NCBI GenBank assembly: GCA_017411585.1
Contig: JAFQPV010000045.1
Location: forward strand, 1-19,677
Direction: 5' to 3'
Length of the DNA stretch: 19,677 bases
Source of the DNA: Clostridia bacterium
Lineage (GTDB): Bacteria; Bacillota; Clostridia; UBA1381; UMGS1253
Of the stretch, positions 7,160 to 14,818 are shown one piece after another. The notes under the pieces were generated by a model. It was not told where the DNA came from, searched no databases, and saw only the letters and a list, made by a program, of their open reading frames with translations. Every line of letters starts with the position of its first letter. Positions within the stretch are counted from its first letter, which is position 1. The translations under genes were made by a program, and so were the position numbers.

Positions 7160-7924
7160 ATGGCGAAGATAATTGCTGTTGCAAACCAAAAGGGTGGCGT
7201 TGGAAAAACAACAACAGCGGTAAATTTATCGGCTGCGCTGGCATTTCGTAAAAAAAAGGTGCTTTTAGTCGATATGGACCCGCAGGGTAACGCAACCAGT
7301 GGTATTGGTATTAATAAATTTGAAGTAAAATGTTCCATATATGATTGTTTAATTAACGAAACACCTGCAAAAGAAGCAATTACAAAAACAGATATGAAGC
7401 ATTTATATTGTATTCCTTCAAATATATCGCTTGCAGGTGCTGAAATTGAATTGGTTTCTTTGGATAACCGTGAATTTCGTTTAAAAGACAGTATAGAAAA
7501 AGTAAGCAAGCATTATGATTTTATTATTATAGATTGTCCGCCTTCACTTGGATTGGTGACATTAAATGCATTTACATGTGCTAATTCAATTTTAATTCCC
7601 ATTCAGTGTGAATATTTTGCACTTGAAGGTCTGTCACAGCTGACAGCGACAATAAAACAAGTAAAAAAATCATTAAATCCACAGCTTAAAATTGAGGGTG
7701 TGCTGGCAACAATGTTTGATGGCAGAACAAACTTATCTTTGCAAGTGTTAGAAGAGCTTAAAAAGTTTTTTCCGGACGAGCTTTATGAGACGACGATTCC
7801 GAGAAATGTGCGTTTAAGTGAAGCACCGAGTTTTGGTGAATCCATTATTACCTATGATATTACATCTAAGGGTGCAGATGCATATGTTGCTCTTGCAAGT
7901 GAAGTTATTAAGGCAAATAAGTAG
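7160..7924 (+). CDS. parA: Chromosome partitioning ATPase ParA (Soj)
   Basis: ParA/Soj is a Walker-type ATPase that binds DNA and drives separation of replicated origins; in B. subtilis it also acts on DnaA. The 254-residue product has the deviant Walker A KGGVGKTT (11-18) with its signature lysine at 11, the VDMDPQGN switch at 37-44, and the DCPPSLG motif near residue 125. Its length matches chromosomal Soj, without the N-terminal helix-turn-helix of plasmid P1-type ParA. It is followed 28 bases later by parB, and the two parS sites are just upstream, so the full segregation module is together. Confidence 0.96.
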   Translation: MAKIIAVANQKGGVGKTTTAVNLSAALAFRKKKVLLVDMDPQGNATSGIGINKFEVKCSIYDCLINETPAKEAITKTDMKHLYCIPSNISLAGAEIELVSLDNREFRLKDSIEKVSKHYDFIIIDCPPSLGLVTLNAFTCANSILIPIQCEYFALEGLSQLTATIKQVKKSLNPQLKIEGVLATMFDGRTNLSLQVLEELKKFFPDELYETTIPRNVRLSEAPSFGESIITYDITSKGADAYVALASEVIKANK

Positions 7925-7952
7925 TGATTCCTAGAGAAAGGAAGGATGGAAT

Positions 7953-8837
7953 ATGGCAAAAGGCGGCTTGGGAAAAGGACTTGGCGCGCTTTTTACAAAC
8001 GATACAAACCCGGTAACGGCGCCGTCTTTACCGGAAAAAGAATCTAAAGACAGTGTTATAATGTTAAAATTATCGCAGGTTGAGCCAAACCGCGAGCAGC
8101 CGAGAAAGGCATTCGACGAAGAAAAACTTGCTGCTTTAGCAGATTCTATTCGTGAGCATGGCGTAATTCAACCGATTTTAGTACAGGATATTGGAAACGG
8201 ACAGTATCAGATTATTGCCGGTGAACGCCGTTGGCGTGCATCACGTATGGCAAAAATTAAAGAAATTCCGGCAATTGTGCGCACTTATGACGAACAAACT
8301 GTTATGGAAGTTGCGTTAATTGAGAATTTGCAGCGAGAAAATTTAAATCCTGTGGAAGAAGCGCTCGGTTATAAGTGTTTAATGGATGAATTTAATTTAA
8401 CGCAGGAAAAAATTGCGCAACGTGTCGGAAAAAGTCGTCCGGCTGTTGCAAATGCATTGCGTATTCTTTCTTTGACGGAGAGCGTACAAAAAATGCTTTC
8501 TGACGGATTATTGTCCAGTGGACATGCAAGAGCAATATTGTCTCTGCAAACTGAAGTATTACAGGAGACATTGGCTGAACGTATTGTTCAAGAACAGTTA
8601 AGCGTTCGTCAAGCAGAAGCGCTTGCAAAAATATTGCCAAATGAAAAGAAAAAAGAAAAATTAAAAGACAAAAAAAAGTCAGTTTTGGATATTGAGCTTG
8701 AGCAGCTCCAAAAAAGTATCGGGAACCGTCTTGGTACAAAAGTACAAATCATAAACGGCGCAAAAAAGGGTAAAATAGAAATTGAATATTATGGCGGCGA
8801 TGATTTGGAAAGAATTTTAAAATTATTACAATTATAG
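7953..8837 (+). CDS. parB: Chromosome partitioning protein ParB (Spo0J)
   Basis: ParB binds parS and spreads as a CTP-dependent clamp, loading SMC and stimulating ParA. The 294-residue protein starts with MAKGGLGKGLGALF, a basic segment that in relatives contacts ParA. The CTP-binding fold contains GERRWRAS (90-97) and ENLQREN (124-130). The parS-reading helix-turn-helix is at about 149-172 (LTQEKIAQRVGKSRPAVAN). A lysine-rich linker (230-242) leads to the C-terminal dimer domain. AAAGGAAGGA (7937-7946) is a strong ribosome-binding site. Its predicted targets are the sites at 7016-7085. A Noc-type paralogue is less likely, because the parS sites are exact Spo0J sites and parA is adjacent. Confidence 0.95.
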   Translation: MAKGGLGKGLGALFTNDTNPVTAPSLPEKESKDSVIMLKLSQVEPNREQPRKAFDEEKLAALADSIREHGVIQPILVQDIGNGQYQIIAGERRWRASRMAKIKEIPAIVRTYDEQTVMEVALIENLQRENLNPVEEALGYKCLMDEFNLTQEKIAQRVGKSRPAVANALRILSLTESVQKMLSDGLLSSGHARAILSLQTEVLQETLAERIVQEQLSVRQAEALAKILPNEKKKEKLKDKKKSVLDIELEQLQKSIGNRLGTKVQIINGAKKGKIEIEYYGGDDLERILKLLQL

Positions 8838-8864
8838 TCAAAAAATGACAAAAAATGGATGTAT

Positions 8865-8926
8865 TGTATTTAAAAAATATAATTAGGTCTATGTAAAGAT
8901 ATAATTTTAATAGTTTTTTAAATACA
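8865..8926. repeat. 13-base inverted repeat in the parB-DUF4446 gap
   Basis: TGTATTTAAAAAA (8865-8877) and its exact reverse complement TTTTTTAAATACA (8914-8926) flank 36 bases that contain two TATAAT sequences (8878-8883, 8900-8905), neither with a good -35. In RNA it could fold as a long-looped stem, and in DNA it could be a binding site. It is poor as a terminator because no T run follows. The rest of the 174-base gap shows no gene. Confidence 0.5.
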
Positions 8927-9011
8927 GCGCATTTTAGAGGCGTTTTAGACGAATTATAAAAAACACCTTAAATTTCTAAAGAGAATTGAAAAGGGACGGT
9001 GAATTTTTGCC

Positions 9012-9515
9012 TTGATTGAATTTTTTTCAAATACAACGAATGTAATTTATGCTTTGGTGTTGGCAGATATTCTTTTATTGATTATTTTGATTGCTGTTAT
9101 TCGGGTGACATTATATAATAATCGAAAATTAAAACGAATTTTGAAAAATTGTTCAACCGGAAAGCTGGACGAAACCATAGTTTTGTATTATAATAAGCTA
9201 GATGAGTTAACTCAAGATATACATGCAACACTTGAAGATTTCAAAAAGCTTGAACGTATCAACGATGCCGGGAGAATGAAAATTGGTTATTTAAGATACG
9301 ATGCCTTTGATACTATGTCAAACGAACTAAGTTACAGCTTTGCAATATTAGATGAGAAAGATTCTGGGTTTGTGGTTAGTGGTATTTTCGGACGTGACAT
9401 ATCAAATACTTATTTAAAGCCGGTTGTTCAGGGGAAAAGTACGATTACACTTTCCGAAGAGGAAGAACGTGCAATTTCTTATGCACAGCAAAATTATCAA
9501 AGTAAGCTAAATTGA
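9012..9515 (+). CDS. DUF4446 family membrane-anchored protein
   Basis: The 167-residue product has one N-terminal membrane segment at about 11-34 (IYALVLADILLLIILIAVI) and then a basic patch and a helical stretch. The C-terminal half carries the family's recognisable features: IGYLRYDAFDTMSNELSYSFAILD, SGFVVSGIFGRD and the final SEEEERAISYAQ. DUF4446 genes often follow parAB in Clostridia, but no function is established. The frame opens with TTG at 9012; no in-frame ATG comes before residue 88. The ribosome-binding site AAGGGA at 8991-8996 is rather far away (15 bases), and an ATT at 9003 would be better spaced, so the exact start is uncertain. The large soluble part is predicted to be cytoplasmic, which is inference. 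Confidence 0.85.
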   Translation: MIEFFSNTTNVIYALVLADILLLIILIAVIRVTLYNNRKLKRILKNCSTGKLDETIVLYYNKLDELTQDIHATLEDFKKLERINDAGRMKIGYLRYDAFDTMSNELSYSFAILDEKDSGFVVSGIFGRDISNTYLKPVVQGKSTITLSEEEERAISYAQQNYQSKLN

Positions 9516-9534
9516 CGAAAAGGATGATAAACAG

Positions 9535-9975
9535 ATGAAAAAGAGTACAAAAACCTTATGGATTTATACAGCAGTACTGTTTTCAATTGCAATTTTATTG
9601 ATTTTGGTGACAACTTTCACGCAGAGTAAAATTGTAGATGATGACGGTAATTTAAGTGTTCTCGGTTCTTTGACGGCGACATCGAAGCAGAAAATCAATA
9701 ATTTGCAGGAAATTAATCTGCAGCTTACAAATGAATTGAATGCTTTAAAGCAAACGCAGGAAGAAACACAAGCTGCTTTAGATACAGCAAATCAGTCTCT
9801 GCAGGATGAACAGGCTGTCAAGGAAAAGGTTGCAAAGCTTTACAAAGCTTATGCAGATGATGACTATGAAACAATGAAAGCTATGTTGGAGGAAGTGTCT
9901 CAGACACAGGTTGATGAGCGCATTCCAACACTTTATAAAAGAGTTAAAAATGCAATTGCAGAATACGAAGAATAA
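9535..9975 (+). CDS. Hypothetical membrane-anchored coiled-coil protein
   Basis: I do not recognise this 146-residue protein. It begins with a short basic N-terminus (MKKSTKTLW) and one membrane segment at about 9-27. Residues about 50-95 form a probable coiled coil rich in Gln, Glu, Asn and Leu (for example NNLQEINLQLTNELNALK). The C-terminal 50 residues are acidic and helical (LYKAYADDDYETMKAMLEE), resembling a small helical repeat. The membrane-plus-coil plan is like that of DivIC/FtsL-type or envelope scaffold proteins, but no sequence match supports that. It lies 19 bases after the DUF4446 gene and 32 before serS, so it shares their transcript. AAAGGATGA is the ribosome-binding site. Confidence 0.8.
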   Translation: MKKSTKTLWIYTAVLFSIAILLILVTTFTQSKIVDDDGNLSVLGSLTATSKQKINNLQEINLQLTNELNALKQTQEETQAALDTANQSLQDEQAVKEKVAKLYKAYADDDYETMKAMLEEVSQTQVDERIPTLYKRVKNAIAEYEE

Positions 9976-10007
9976 TGAATTACATACACAGAAAGGACTG
10001 AAAAAAC

Positions 10008-11288
10008 ATGATTGATATGAAATTAATCAGAACAAATCCGGAGCTGGTTAAGGAGAATATTAAAAAGAAGTTCCAGGATGAAAAACTTGTTTTAGTTGAT
10101 GAGGTTATTGAATTTGATAAGCAGTTCAGAGAAGCAAAACAGCGCTGTGATTATCTCAGAAGCCAAAGAAACACTATCAGTAAGCAGATTGGTGCATTAA
10201 TGGCACAGGGTAAGCGCGATGAGGCTGAACAGACCAAAAAGCAGGTTAGCGATATGGCAGGTGAGCTTGCTGAATTGGAAGAAAAGATTACGGTTTTAGA
10301 AGAAAAAATTCGTGAACGTATGCTTGTAATTCCGAATATTATCGACGATTCTGTGCCGATTGGTAAGGATGACAGCGAAAATGTGGAAGTACAGCGTTAC
10401 GGTGAACCGGCAGTTCCGGATTATGAGGTGCCGTATCATGTAGATATTATGGAAAGCCTCAACGGCATTGATTTAGACAGTGCACGTCGCACCAGTGGTA
10501 ACGGTTTTTACTACCTCAAGGGTAATATTGCACGTTTGCATTCTGCAATTTTATCTTATGCACGTGACTTTATGATTGATCGCGGTTTTACATACTATAT
10601 TCCGCCGTTTATGATAAGAAGCAATGTTGTTACCGGCGTTATGAGCTTTGCTGAAATGGAAAATATGATGTATAAAATTGAGGGAGAAGATTTGTACTTA
10701 ATCGGTACAAGTGAGCACTCGATGATTGGTAAATTTATCGATACAGCACTTGATGAAGAAGAGCTGCCGCAGGCACTTACAAGCTATTCGCCGTGTTTTA
10801 GAAAAGAAGTTGGTGCACATGGTATTGAAGAGCGTGGTGTGTACAGAATTCATCAGTTCGAGAAGCAGGAAATGGTTGTAGTATGTAAGCCTGAGGAAAG
10901 CCCGGAATGGTTTGAAAAGCTTTACAACAACACAGTAGATTTCTTTAGAACACTGGATATTCCGGTACGCACACTGGAATGCTGCTCCGGTGACTTGGCA
11001 GATTTAAAGGTGAAGAGTATTGACGTTGAGGCATGGTCGCCGCGCCAACAGAAGTACTTTGAGGTTGGCAGCTGCTCGAACCTTGGTGATGCGCAGGCAC
11101 GCCGTCTTGGTATCCGTGTAAAGAATAAGGAAACCGGAAATTACTTCCCGCATACCTTGAATAACACGGTTGTAGCACCGCCGCGCATGTTGATTGCATT
11201 CCTCGAGAATAACTTGAGAGAAGACGGTTCAATTGCAATTCCGAAAGCACTTTCCCCATATATGGGCGGTATGACGGAAATAAGATAA
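10008..11288 (+). CDS. serS: Serine--tRNA ligase
   Basis: SerRS charges tRNA-Ser with serine. The 426-residue protein has the N-terminal tRNA-binding helical hairpin (about 1-105, starting MIDMKLIRTNPELVKENI) and a class II catalytic core. Motif 2 includes SPCFRKEVGAHG (261-272) with HQFEKQE (282-288), and motif 3 is around FPHTLNNTVVAPPR (380-393) with its arginine at 393. Several motifs differ from usual bacterial SerRS. TSEHSMIG (234-241) replaces the TAEVP form, DVEAW (339-343) replaces DLEVW, and the C-terminus ends in PYMGGMTEIR. These resemble archaeal-type SerRS more closely. No second serS is visible in the window. AAAGGACTG just upstream is the ribosome-binding site, and a hairpin terminator follows. 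Confidence 0.95.
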   Translation: MIDMKLIRTNPELVKENIKKKFQDEKLVLVDEVIEFDKQFREAKQRCDYLRSQRNTISKQIGALMAQGKRDEAEQTKKQVSDMAGELAELEEKITVLEEKIRERMLVIPNIIDDSVPIGKDDSENVEVQRYGEPAVPDYEVPYHVDIMESLNGIDLDSARRTSGNGFYYLKGNIARLHSAILSYARDFMIDRGFTYYIPPFMIRSNVVTGVMSFAEMENMMYKIEGEDLYLIGTSEHSMIGKFIDTALDEEELPQALTSYSPCFRKEVGAHGIEERGVYRIHQFEKQEMVVVCKPEESPEWFEKLYNNTVDFFRTLDIPVRTLECCSGDLADLKVKSIDVEAWSPRQQKYFEVGSCSNLGDAQARRLGIRVKNKETGNYFPHTLNNTVVAPPRMLIAFLENNLREDGSIAIPKALSPYMGGMTEIR

Positions 11289-11303
11289 GTGAATAAAAAT
11301 ATG

Positions 11304-11330
11304 GGGCGAACATTGTTCGCCCTGCTTTTT
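11304..11330 (+). terminator. Terminator after serS
   Basis: GGGCGAAC (11304-11311) and GTTCGCCC (11315-11322) make a perfect 8-base-pair stem with a 3-base loop, followed by TGCTTTTT. It sits directly before the trmB ribosome-binding site (GGAG, 11331-11334), so some read-through into trmB is likely unless trmB has its own promoter. None is obvious in the short gap. Confidence 0.85.
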
Positions 11331-11343
11331 GGAGAAAAACATT

Positions 11344-12015
11344 ATGAGAATGAGAAGAAAGAAAAACCGCGATGCGCGGTTTGAAAGAAATATAGATATT
11401 GCAGTAACGGATCCATTTTCTTTGAAAGGTAAATGGCATACGTTTTTCGGAAATTCTAATCCAATTCATTTGGAAATCGGTTGCGGCAAGGGTAAATTTA
11501 TTATGGAGACTGCACAGAAAAATCCGGAAATCAATTATGTTGCTGTTGAGGTTTGCCTGGATGTTATCATTATCGCTATGGAAAAAGTTAAAGCGGCAGG
11601 CGTCACAAATGTACGTTTTATCAATTTTGATGCTAAAGACATTTGTGAGGTATTTGAAGAAAATGAAATTGACCGCATTTATCTGAATTTCAGCGACCCG
11701 TGGAAGAAAGCAAAACAGGCAAAGCGCCGTTTAACATATCGCACCTTCCTTGAAAAATATGCTGTTGTATTAAAAGAAAGCGGTAGTGTTCATTTTAAGA
11801 CAGATAATCGCCCGCTGTTTGATTTTTCTTTGGAAGAGTTTGAAAGTGTAGAAGCAGAAATCAGGGAGCTTAGCTTTGATTTGCACAACAGTGAATATGA
11901 AAAAGATAATGTACATACGGAGTACGAAGATAATTTCTCAGCAAAGGGATTTCCGATAAATCGCTGTGTAGTAAAATTGAAGAAAAAAGAAAATACAGAA
12001 GAAAAAGAAGGTTGA
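11344..12015 (+). CDS. trmB: tRNA (guanine-N7)-methyltransferase
   Basis: TrmB forms m7G at position 46 of tRNA using S-adenosylmethionine. With ATG at 11344 the protein has 223 residues; an upstream in-frame TTG at 11329 overlaps the terminator and ribosome-binding site and is rejected. GGAG (11331-11334) is 9 bases away. The cofactor site is LEIGCGKGKF (43-52) with AVEV (67-70) on the next strand. The family signature is LNFSDPWKKAKQAKRRL (114-130), where most members have FPDPWPKKRHHKRRL. The C-terminal TEYEDNFSAKGFPI segment is also typical. The gene's last codons form the left arm of the bidirectional terminator. Confidence 0.95.
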   Translation: MRMRRKKNRDARFERNIDIAVTDPFSLKGKWHTFFGNSNPIHLEIGCGKGKFIMETAQKNPEINYVAVEVCLDVIIIAMEKVKAAGVTNVRFINFDAKDICEVFEENEIDRIYLNFSDPWKKAKQAKRRLTYRTFLEKYAVVLKESGSVHFKTDNRPLFDFSLEEFESVEAEIRELSFDLHNSEYEKDNVHTEYEDNFSAKGFPINRCVVKLKKKENTEEKEG

Positions 12016-12032
12016 TTTCAACCTTCTTTTTC
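12001..12032. terminator. Bidirectional terminator between trmB and the beta-glucuronidase gene
   Basis: A perfect 15-base-pair hairpin (12001-12015 with 12018-12032, loop TT) has A-rich left and T-rich right ends. It can therefore end transcripts from both strands. The left arm is the 3' end of trmB, including its TGA, and the stop of the convergent gene is 4 bases beyond the right arm. Confidence 0.9.
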
Positions 12033-12035
12033 TAA

Positions 12036-13712
12036 TTATTCATCTTCTTTTGCCATTTGTTCATATAGCTTTTTTGCTGTATAATAAGCCATTTTCGGCT
12101 GACGGTATTCGTTGACAAGACCTTTGTTATTGAAAGTGCGCGGTCTGCTCATCGCCTGCGCCGTGCGTACGCGGATATCACAGTATTGCCATATCATCAT
12201 TCCGCCGACTTCTGGATGTTTTCTGAAGATTTCCATAGACTTTTCTAAGATTTCACACTGATACTGTTCACTCCATTTCGGCGACTCAAAGCTGGATTGA
12301 CCGTAAATGCCGCCACCGCCGAATTCACTGATCATAATCGGCAATTCAGGGATGTTTTGTTCTTTTAGATATGTGTTGAATTTATTAAAAAAGCTTTCCC
12401 ATTCTTCAACTTCATCACCATACCAGCCCGGATATCTGTTTACACAGATGAAATCGCATACTTTAAAGCAAATATCATCAAAAACCTTATCACTTGCGTA
12501 AGTAATCAGACGCGATGGGTCATCTGTGCGGTATTGTGTGGCCATTTTTTCCGTTAAACGGAGAAATGTTTTAGTTGAGGTTTCACATTCATTGTGTAGA
12601 CCCCAAGTAAAAATAGACGGATGATTGTAGTTTTGCACAATCATTTCGTGCCCCATTTTTAAAATGGTATTTACAATATCTTCGTTTGCTGCTTGCTTTT
12701 CTTTGTAGTACCAAAGCGGAAGCTCGCTCCAAAACAGAATGCCGTATTCATCGCATAAATCTAAAAATGCACGGCTGTTTGGATAATGTGAGCCGCGGAT
12801 CATATTGCAGCCCATATTTACGATGATGTCCATATCCTTTTTGGCGATGTGCAGCGGTAGTGCGTGTCCCCATTCCGGATGGTCCTCGTGGCGGTTTACA
12901 CCGCGCAGATAGACCGGCTTATTGTTGATTTCGATACGTCTGCCGTTTACAGCGACTTTGCGAAAACCCGTACGTACGGAGGCTGCATCTGTATCACTTT
13001 CTAAAGAGAAGGTATACAGCTGCGGCGCGAGCACGTTCCAAAGTCGAATGTTTTCCAATGTAAACGCAATTTTATTTTTGCCGGCTTGTACATCTATGGT
13101 TTTTAGCGCTTTGTCGTCGGTAAAAAGTGTATAGGCATGAATACCTTCGCCGTAAGCGGAAAATTCCAACACGGCATTTGCTGTATGTAAATCTTCGGAA
13201 AGCGTATAGTGTACACACAAATCATCAACAAAGAATTCCGGTAAAGAGATAAGATATACCGGCCGAATAATGCCGCCGTATACTTTCCAGTCGCGAGTTT
13301 CATTTGGGACGGTGTTTTCATCGTCCACATAAGCATCTGCGCGGACAACGAGCGTGTGCGTACCGTCAGTTTTAAAATTTGTGTAAATACAAAAGCCGGT
13401 ATATGCGCCTTTATGTATCAAAACCTCTTCCCCATCCAGATATACGGTACAATAATTGGAAACACCTTCAAATATAATTTTGGCATTTCCTTTTTTGGCA
13501 AAAAACTCTTTTTTGTAATAGCCTACACCCGTATAATCATAATAAGCAGGTGTGTTGTTCCAGCAAGATGGAACAGGCATAGTTATTGCATCATTCGGGA
13601 AAGTGTTTTCCCATGCTTCTTTTTTTCCTATGTTGTTTTTGTCAGCTTTAAATAGCCAAGCACCACCCAAATCCTGCGTAGCTGCTTGCCGCTTTATTCC
13701 GTATTCATACAT
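12036..13712 (-). CDS. Beta-glucuronidase, glycoside hydrolase family 2
   Basis: The 558-residue enzyme has the GH2 order: sugar-binding jelly roll (about 10-160), immunoglobulin-like domain (about 162-255) and catalytic barrel (from about 260). The acid/base is Glu375 in GLHNE (371-375) and the nucleophile Glu463 in ISEFGGG (461-467). Asn528 and Lys530 in FNNKG match the NxK pair that binds the glucuronate carboxylate in known beta-glucuronidases, which favours that activity over beta-galactosidase. There is no signal peptide, so it should act in the cytoplasm on imported glucuronides. It lacks the loop 1 insertion of E. coli GusA-type enzymes, which suggests a no-loop type and small substrates. 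The start has AGGAG on the minus strand. No transporter or uronate catabolism gene is in the window. Confidence 0.88.
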   Translation of the reverse strand: MYEYGIKRQAATQDLGGAWLFKADKNNIGKKEAWENTFPNDAITMPVPSCWNNTPAYYDYTGVGYYKKEFFAKKGNAKIIFEGVSNYCTVYLDGEEVLIHKGAYTGFCIYTNFKTDGTHTLVVRADAYVDDENTVPNETRDWKVYGGIIRPVYLISLPEFFVDDLCVHYTLSEDLHTANAVLEFSAYGEGIHAYTLFTDDKALKTIDVQAGKNKIAFTLENIRLWNVLAPQLYTFSLESDTDAASVRTGFRKVAVNGRRIEINNKPVYLRGVNRHEDHPEWGHALPLHIAKKDMDIIVNMGCNMIRGSHYPNSRAFLDLCDEYGILFWSELPLWYYKEKQAANEDIVNTILKMGHEMIVQNYNHPSIFTWGLHNECETSTKTFLRLTEKMATQYRTDDPSRLITYASDKVFDDICFKVCDFICVNRYPGWYGDEVEEWESFFNKFNTYLKEQNIPELPIMISEFGGGGIYGQSSFESPKWSEQYQCEILEKSMEIFRKHPEVGGMMIWQYCDIRVRTAQAMSRPRTFNNKGLVNEYRQPKMAYYTAKKLYEQMAKEDE

Positions 13713-13745
13713 TGACTTATACTCCTATAATGTTTATTTTTCTTT

Positions 13746-13754
13746 AGTATAGCA
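13746..13754 (-). promoter_or_regulatory. Extended -10 promoter for the beta-glucuronidase gene
   Basis: On the minus strand TGC (13754-13752) joins TATACT (13751-13746) as an extended -10. The -35 region (about 13774-13769, TTTTAT) is weak, as is common for activator-dependent promoters. A transcript would start near 13739, 27 bases before the ATG. Confidence 0.5.
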
Positions 13755-13774
13755 TATATAAAAATATGATAAAA

Positions 13775-13796
13775 TGTAATATTGTAAGATTATAAT
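13775..13796 (+). promoter_or_regulatory. Shared divergent control region with possible araC-family promoter
   Basis: TATAAT at 13791-13796 is a full -10 match for rightward transcription, without a good -35, 40 bases from the opposite-facing -10. Just before it are tandem 8-mers TGTAATAT (13775-13782) and TGTAAGAT (13783-13790), a possible operator. A second candidate -10, TGTTACTAT (13839-13847), would start transcription at the ribosome-binding site and is less likely. Confidence 0.35.
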
Positions 13797-13865
13797 GTTA
13801 AAAAGTACGAATTTTTAGTTGTGTTTATTCATGTAATATGTTACTATGGTTATGAGGTGTTTTAT

Positions 13866-14687
13866 ATGCGCGGTTATACAATTTTAGATGCAGCACTGCA
13901 AAGTGCAGTATTTGAAATCCTATTTTATTCACAGGTTGAACATGATGCAGGCTGGCGCGAGCGCGGTAGTAAAACAAGTTGTGATATTTGGGTTGTGCGG
14001 CGCGGCAGTATGCGTGTTACTTATAAAAAGAAAACGTATACGCTGGCAGCGGGGGATGTATTTTTCTTAGAGCCGGATGTTTTATACAGCGCTGTTGGTG
14101 GTCCGCAAGGGTGTGCCTTTACATTTGTGCATTTTCGTGCACAGCTACAGGATAATCCAAATGTATTTGCGGGATTTGACCTGGGCGGAAAAACGGAAGC
14201 TGATGCAGTACGTGCAGAGGTATACGGTTTTGAAAATGCGTTAAATTCCGCAAAAAACGCAGAGCCAATGGCACAGTTTGCGCTCAAGGCTGCATTGATG
14301 CGCCTTTGTGCGCGTATGATTGCGCTTAAAGAAACCAAACAAAAGCCAATGGCACCGCTTGAACAGGTGTTAAATTACATCGATGCGAATTTATCGTGTG
14401 CACCGAGTGTTTCCGCGCTTGCATTACAAATGAATATGTCAGAAAAATATTTCATTTCCTATTTTAAAAAGCATATGGGCCAAACGCCGCATGCTTATAT
14501 GACAGCGCAGAAAATGCAACGTGCCTATGCAATGCTTTATGCGCCGGATATGCAGGTGAAAGTGGTGGCGGAGTCTCTCGGATACTGTGATGCCTATGCT
14601 TTTTCGAAAGCATTTAAAGCATATTTTGGCATATCGCCTGCATTTGCGCATAAAAACAAAGGAAAAACAAAAAAGATTTTTGGCTAG
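13866..14687 (+). CDS. AraC-family transcriptional regulator
   Basis: The product has 273 residues from ATG 13866, chosen because GAGGTG (13854-13859) is 6 bases upstream; an in-frame ATG at 13821 lacks a site. Residues about 20-90 form a cupin sensor domain (WVVRRGSMRVTYKKKTYTL, then GDVFFLEPDVLYS). Residues about 165-262 hold the two AraC helix-turn-helix units: SVSALALQMNMSEKYFISYFKK region (181-202) and VKVVAESLGYCDAYAFSKAF (231-250) with the YFGISP ending. It is divergent from the beta-glucuronidase gene, its most likely target, with a sugar as the probable ligand. It could also control the downstream dehydratase operon, though that has its own consensus promoter. It ends with a terminator and so is a separate unit. 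Confidence 0.9.
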   Translation: MRGYTILDAALQSAVFEILFYSQVEHDAGWRERGSKTSCDIWVVRRGSMRVTYKKKTYTLAAGDVFFLEPDVLYSAVGGPQGCAFTFVHFRAQLQDNPNVFAGFDLGGKTEADAVRAEVYGFENALNSAKNAEPMAQFALKAALMRLCARMIALKETKQKPMAPLEQVLNYIDANLSCAPSVSALALQMNMSEKYFISYFKKHMGQTPHAYMTAQKMQRAYAMLYAPDMQVKVVAESLGYCDAYAFSKAFKAYFGISPAFAHKNKGKTKKIFG

Positions 14688-14703
14688 AAGAGCATGGAAA
14701 ATC

Positions 14704-14750
14704 GGAAAACACAGAAATTCTGTTTGAAAAATCTGTGTTTTTCTTTTTTT
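14704..14750 (+). terminator. Terminator after the AraC-family gene
   Basis: AAAACACAGA (14706-14715) pairs perfectly with TCTGTGTTTT (14732-14741), extended by GG with TC (one wobble) to 12 pairs. A run of T follows (14742-14750, one C). The loop is 16 bases. It separates the regulator from the next operon. Confidence 0.8.
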
Positions 14751-14763
14751 GTTTGTTTTTCTA

Positions 14764-14792
14764 TTGACTTTTGTTTTGATTTGCTGTATGAT
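14764..14792 (+). promoter_or_regulatory. Promoter of the HAD-glycyl radical enzyme operon
   Basis: TTGACT (14764-14769), a 17-base spacer and TATGAT (14787-14792) match sigma-A consensus at 5 of 6 positions each. The start would be near 14799, leaving a leader of about 20 bases with AGGTGG (14804-14809) before the ATG at 14819. Confidence 0.8.
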
Positions 14793-14818
14793 AGTAAATG
14801 AGTAGGTGGAATTTTTGT

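Noticed and set aside
8878..8905. Two TATAAT sequences as promoters for the DUF4446 gene
   Set aside because: Neither has a -35 at 16-18 bases; the region is AT-rich and such matches arise by chance.
14798..14818. Longer start for the HAD phosphatase
   Set aside because: The predicted transcript start is at about 14799, so this ATG would not be transcribed whole.
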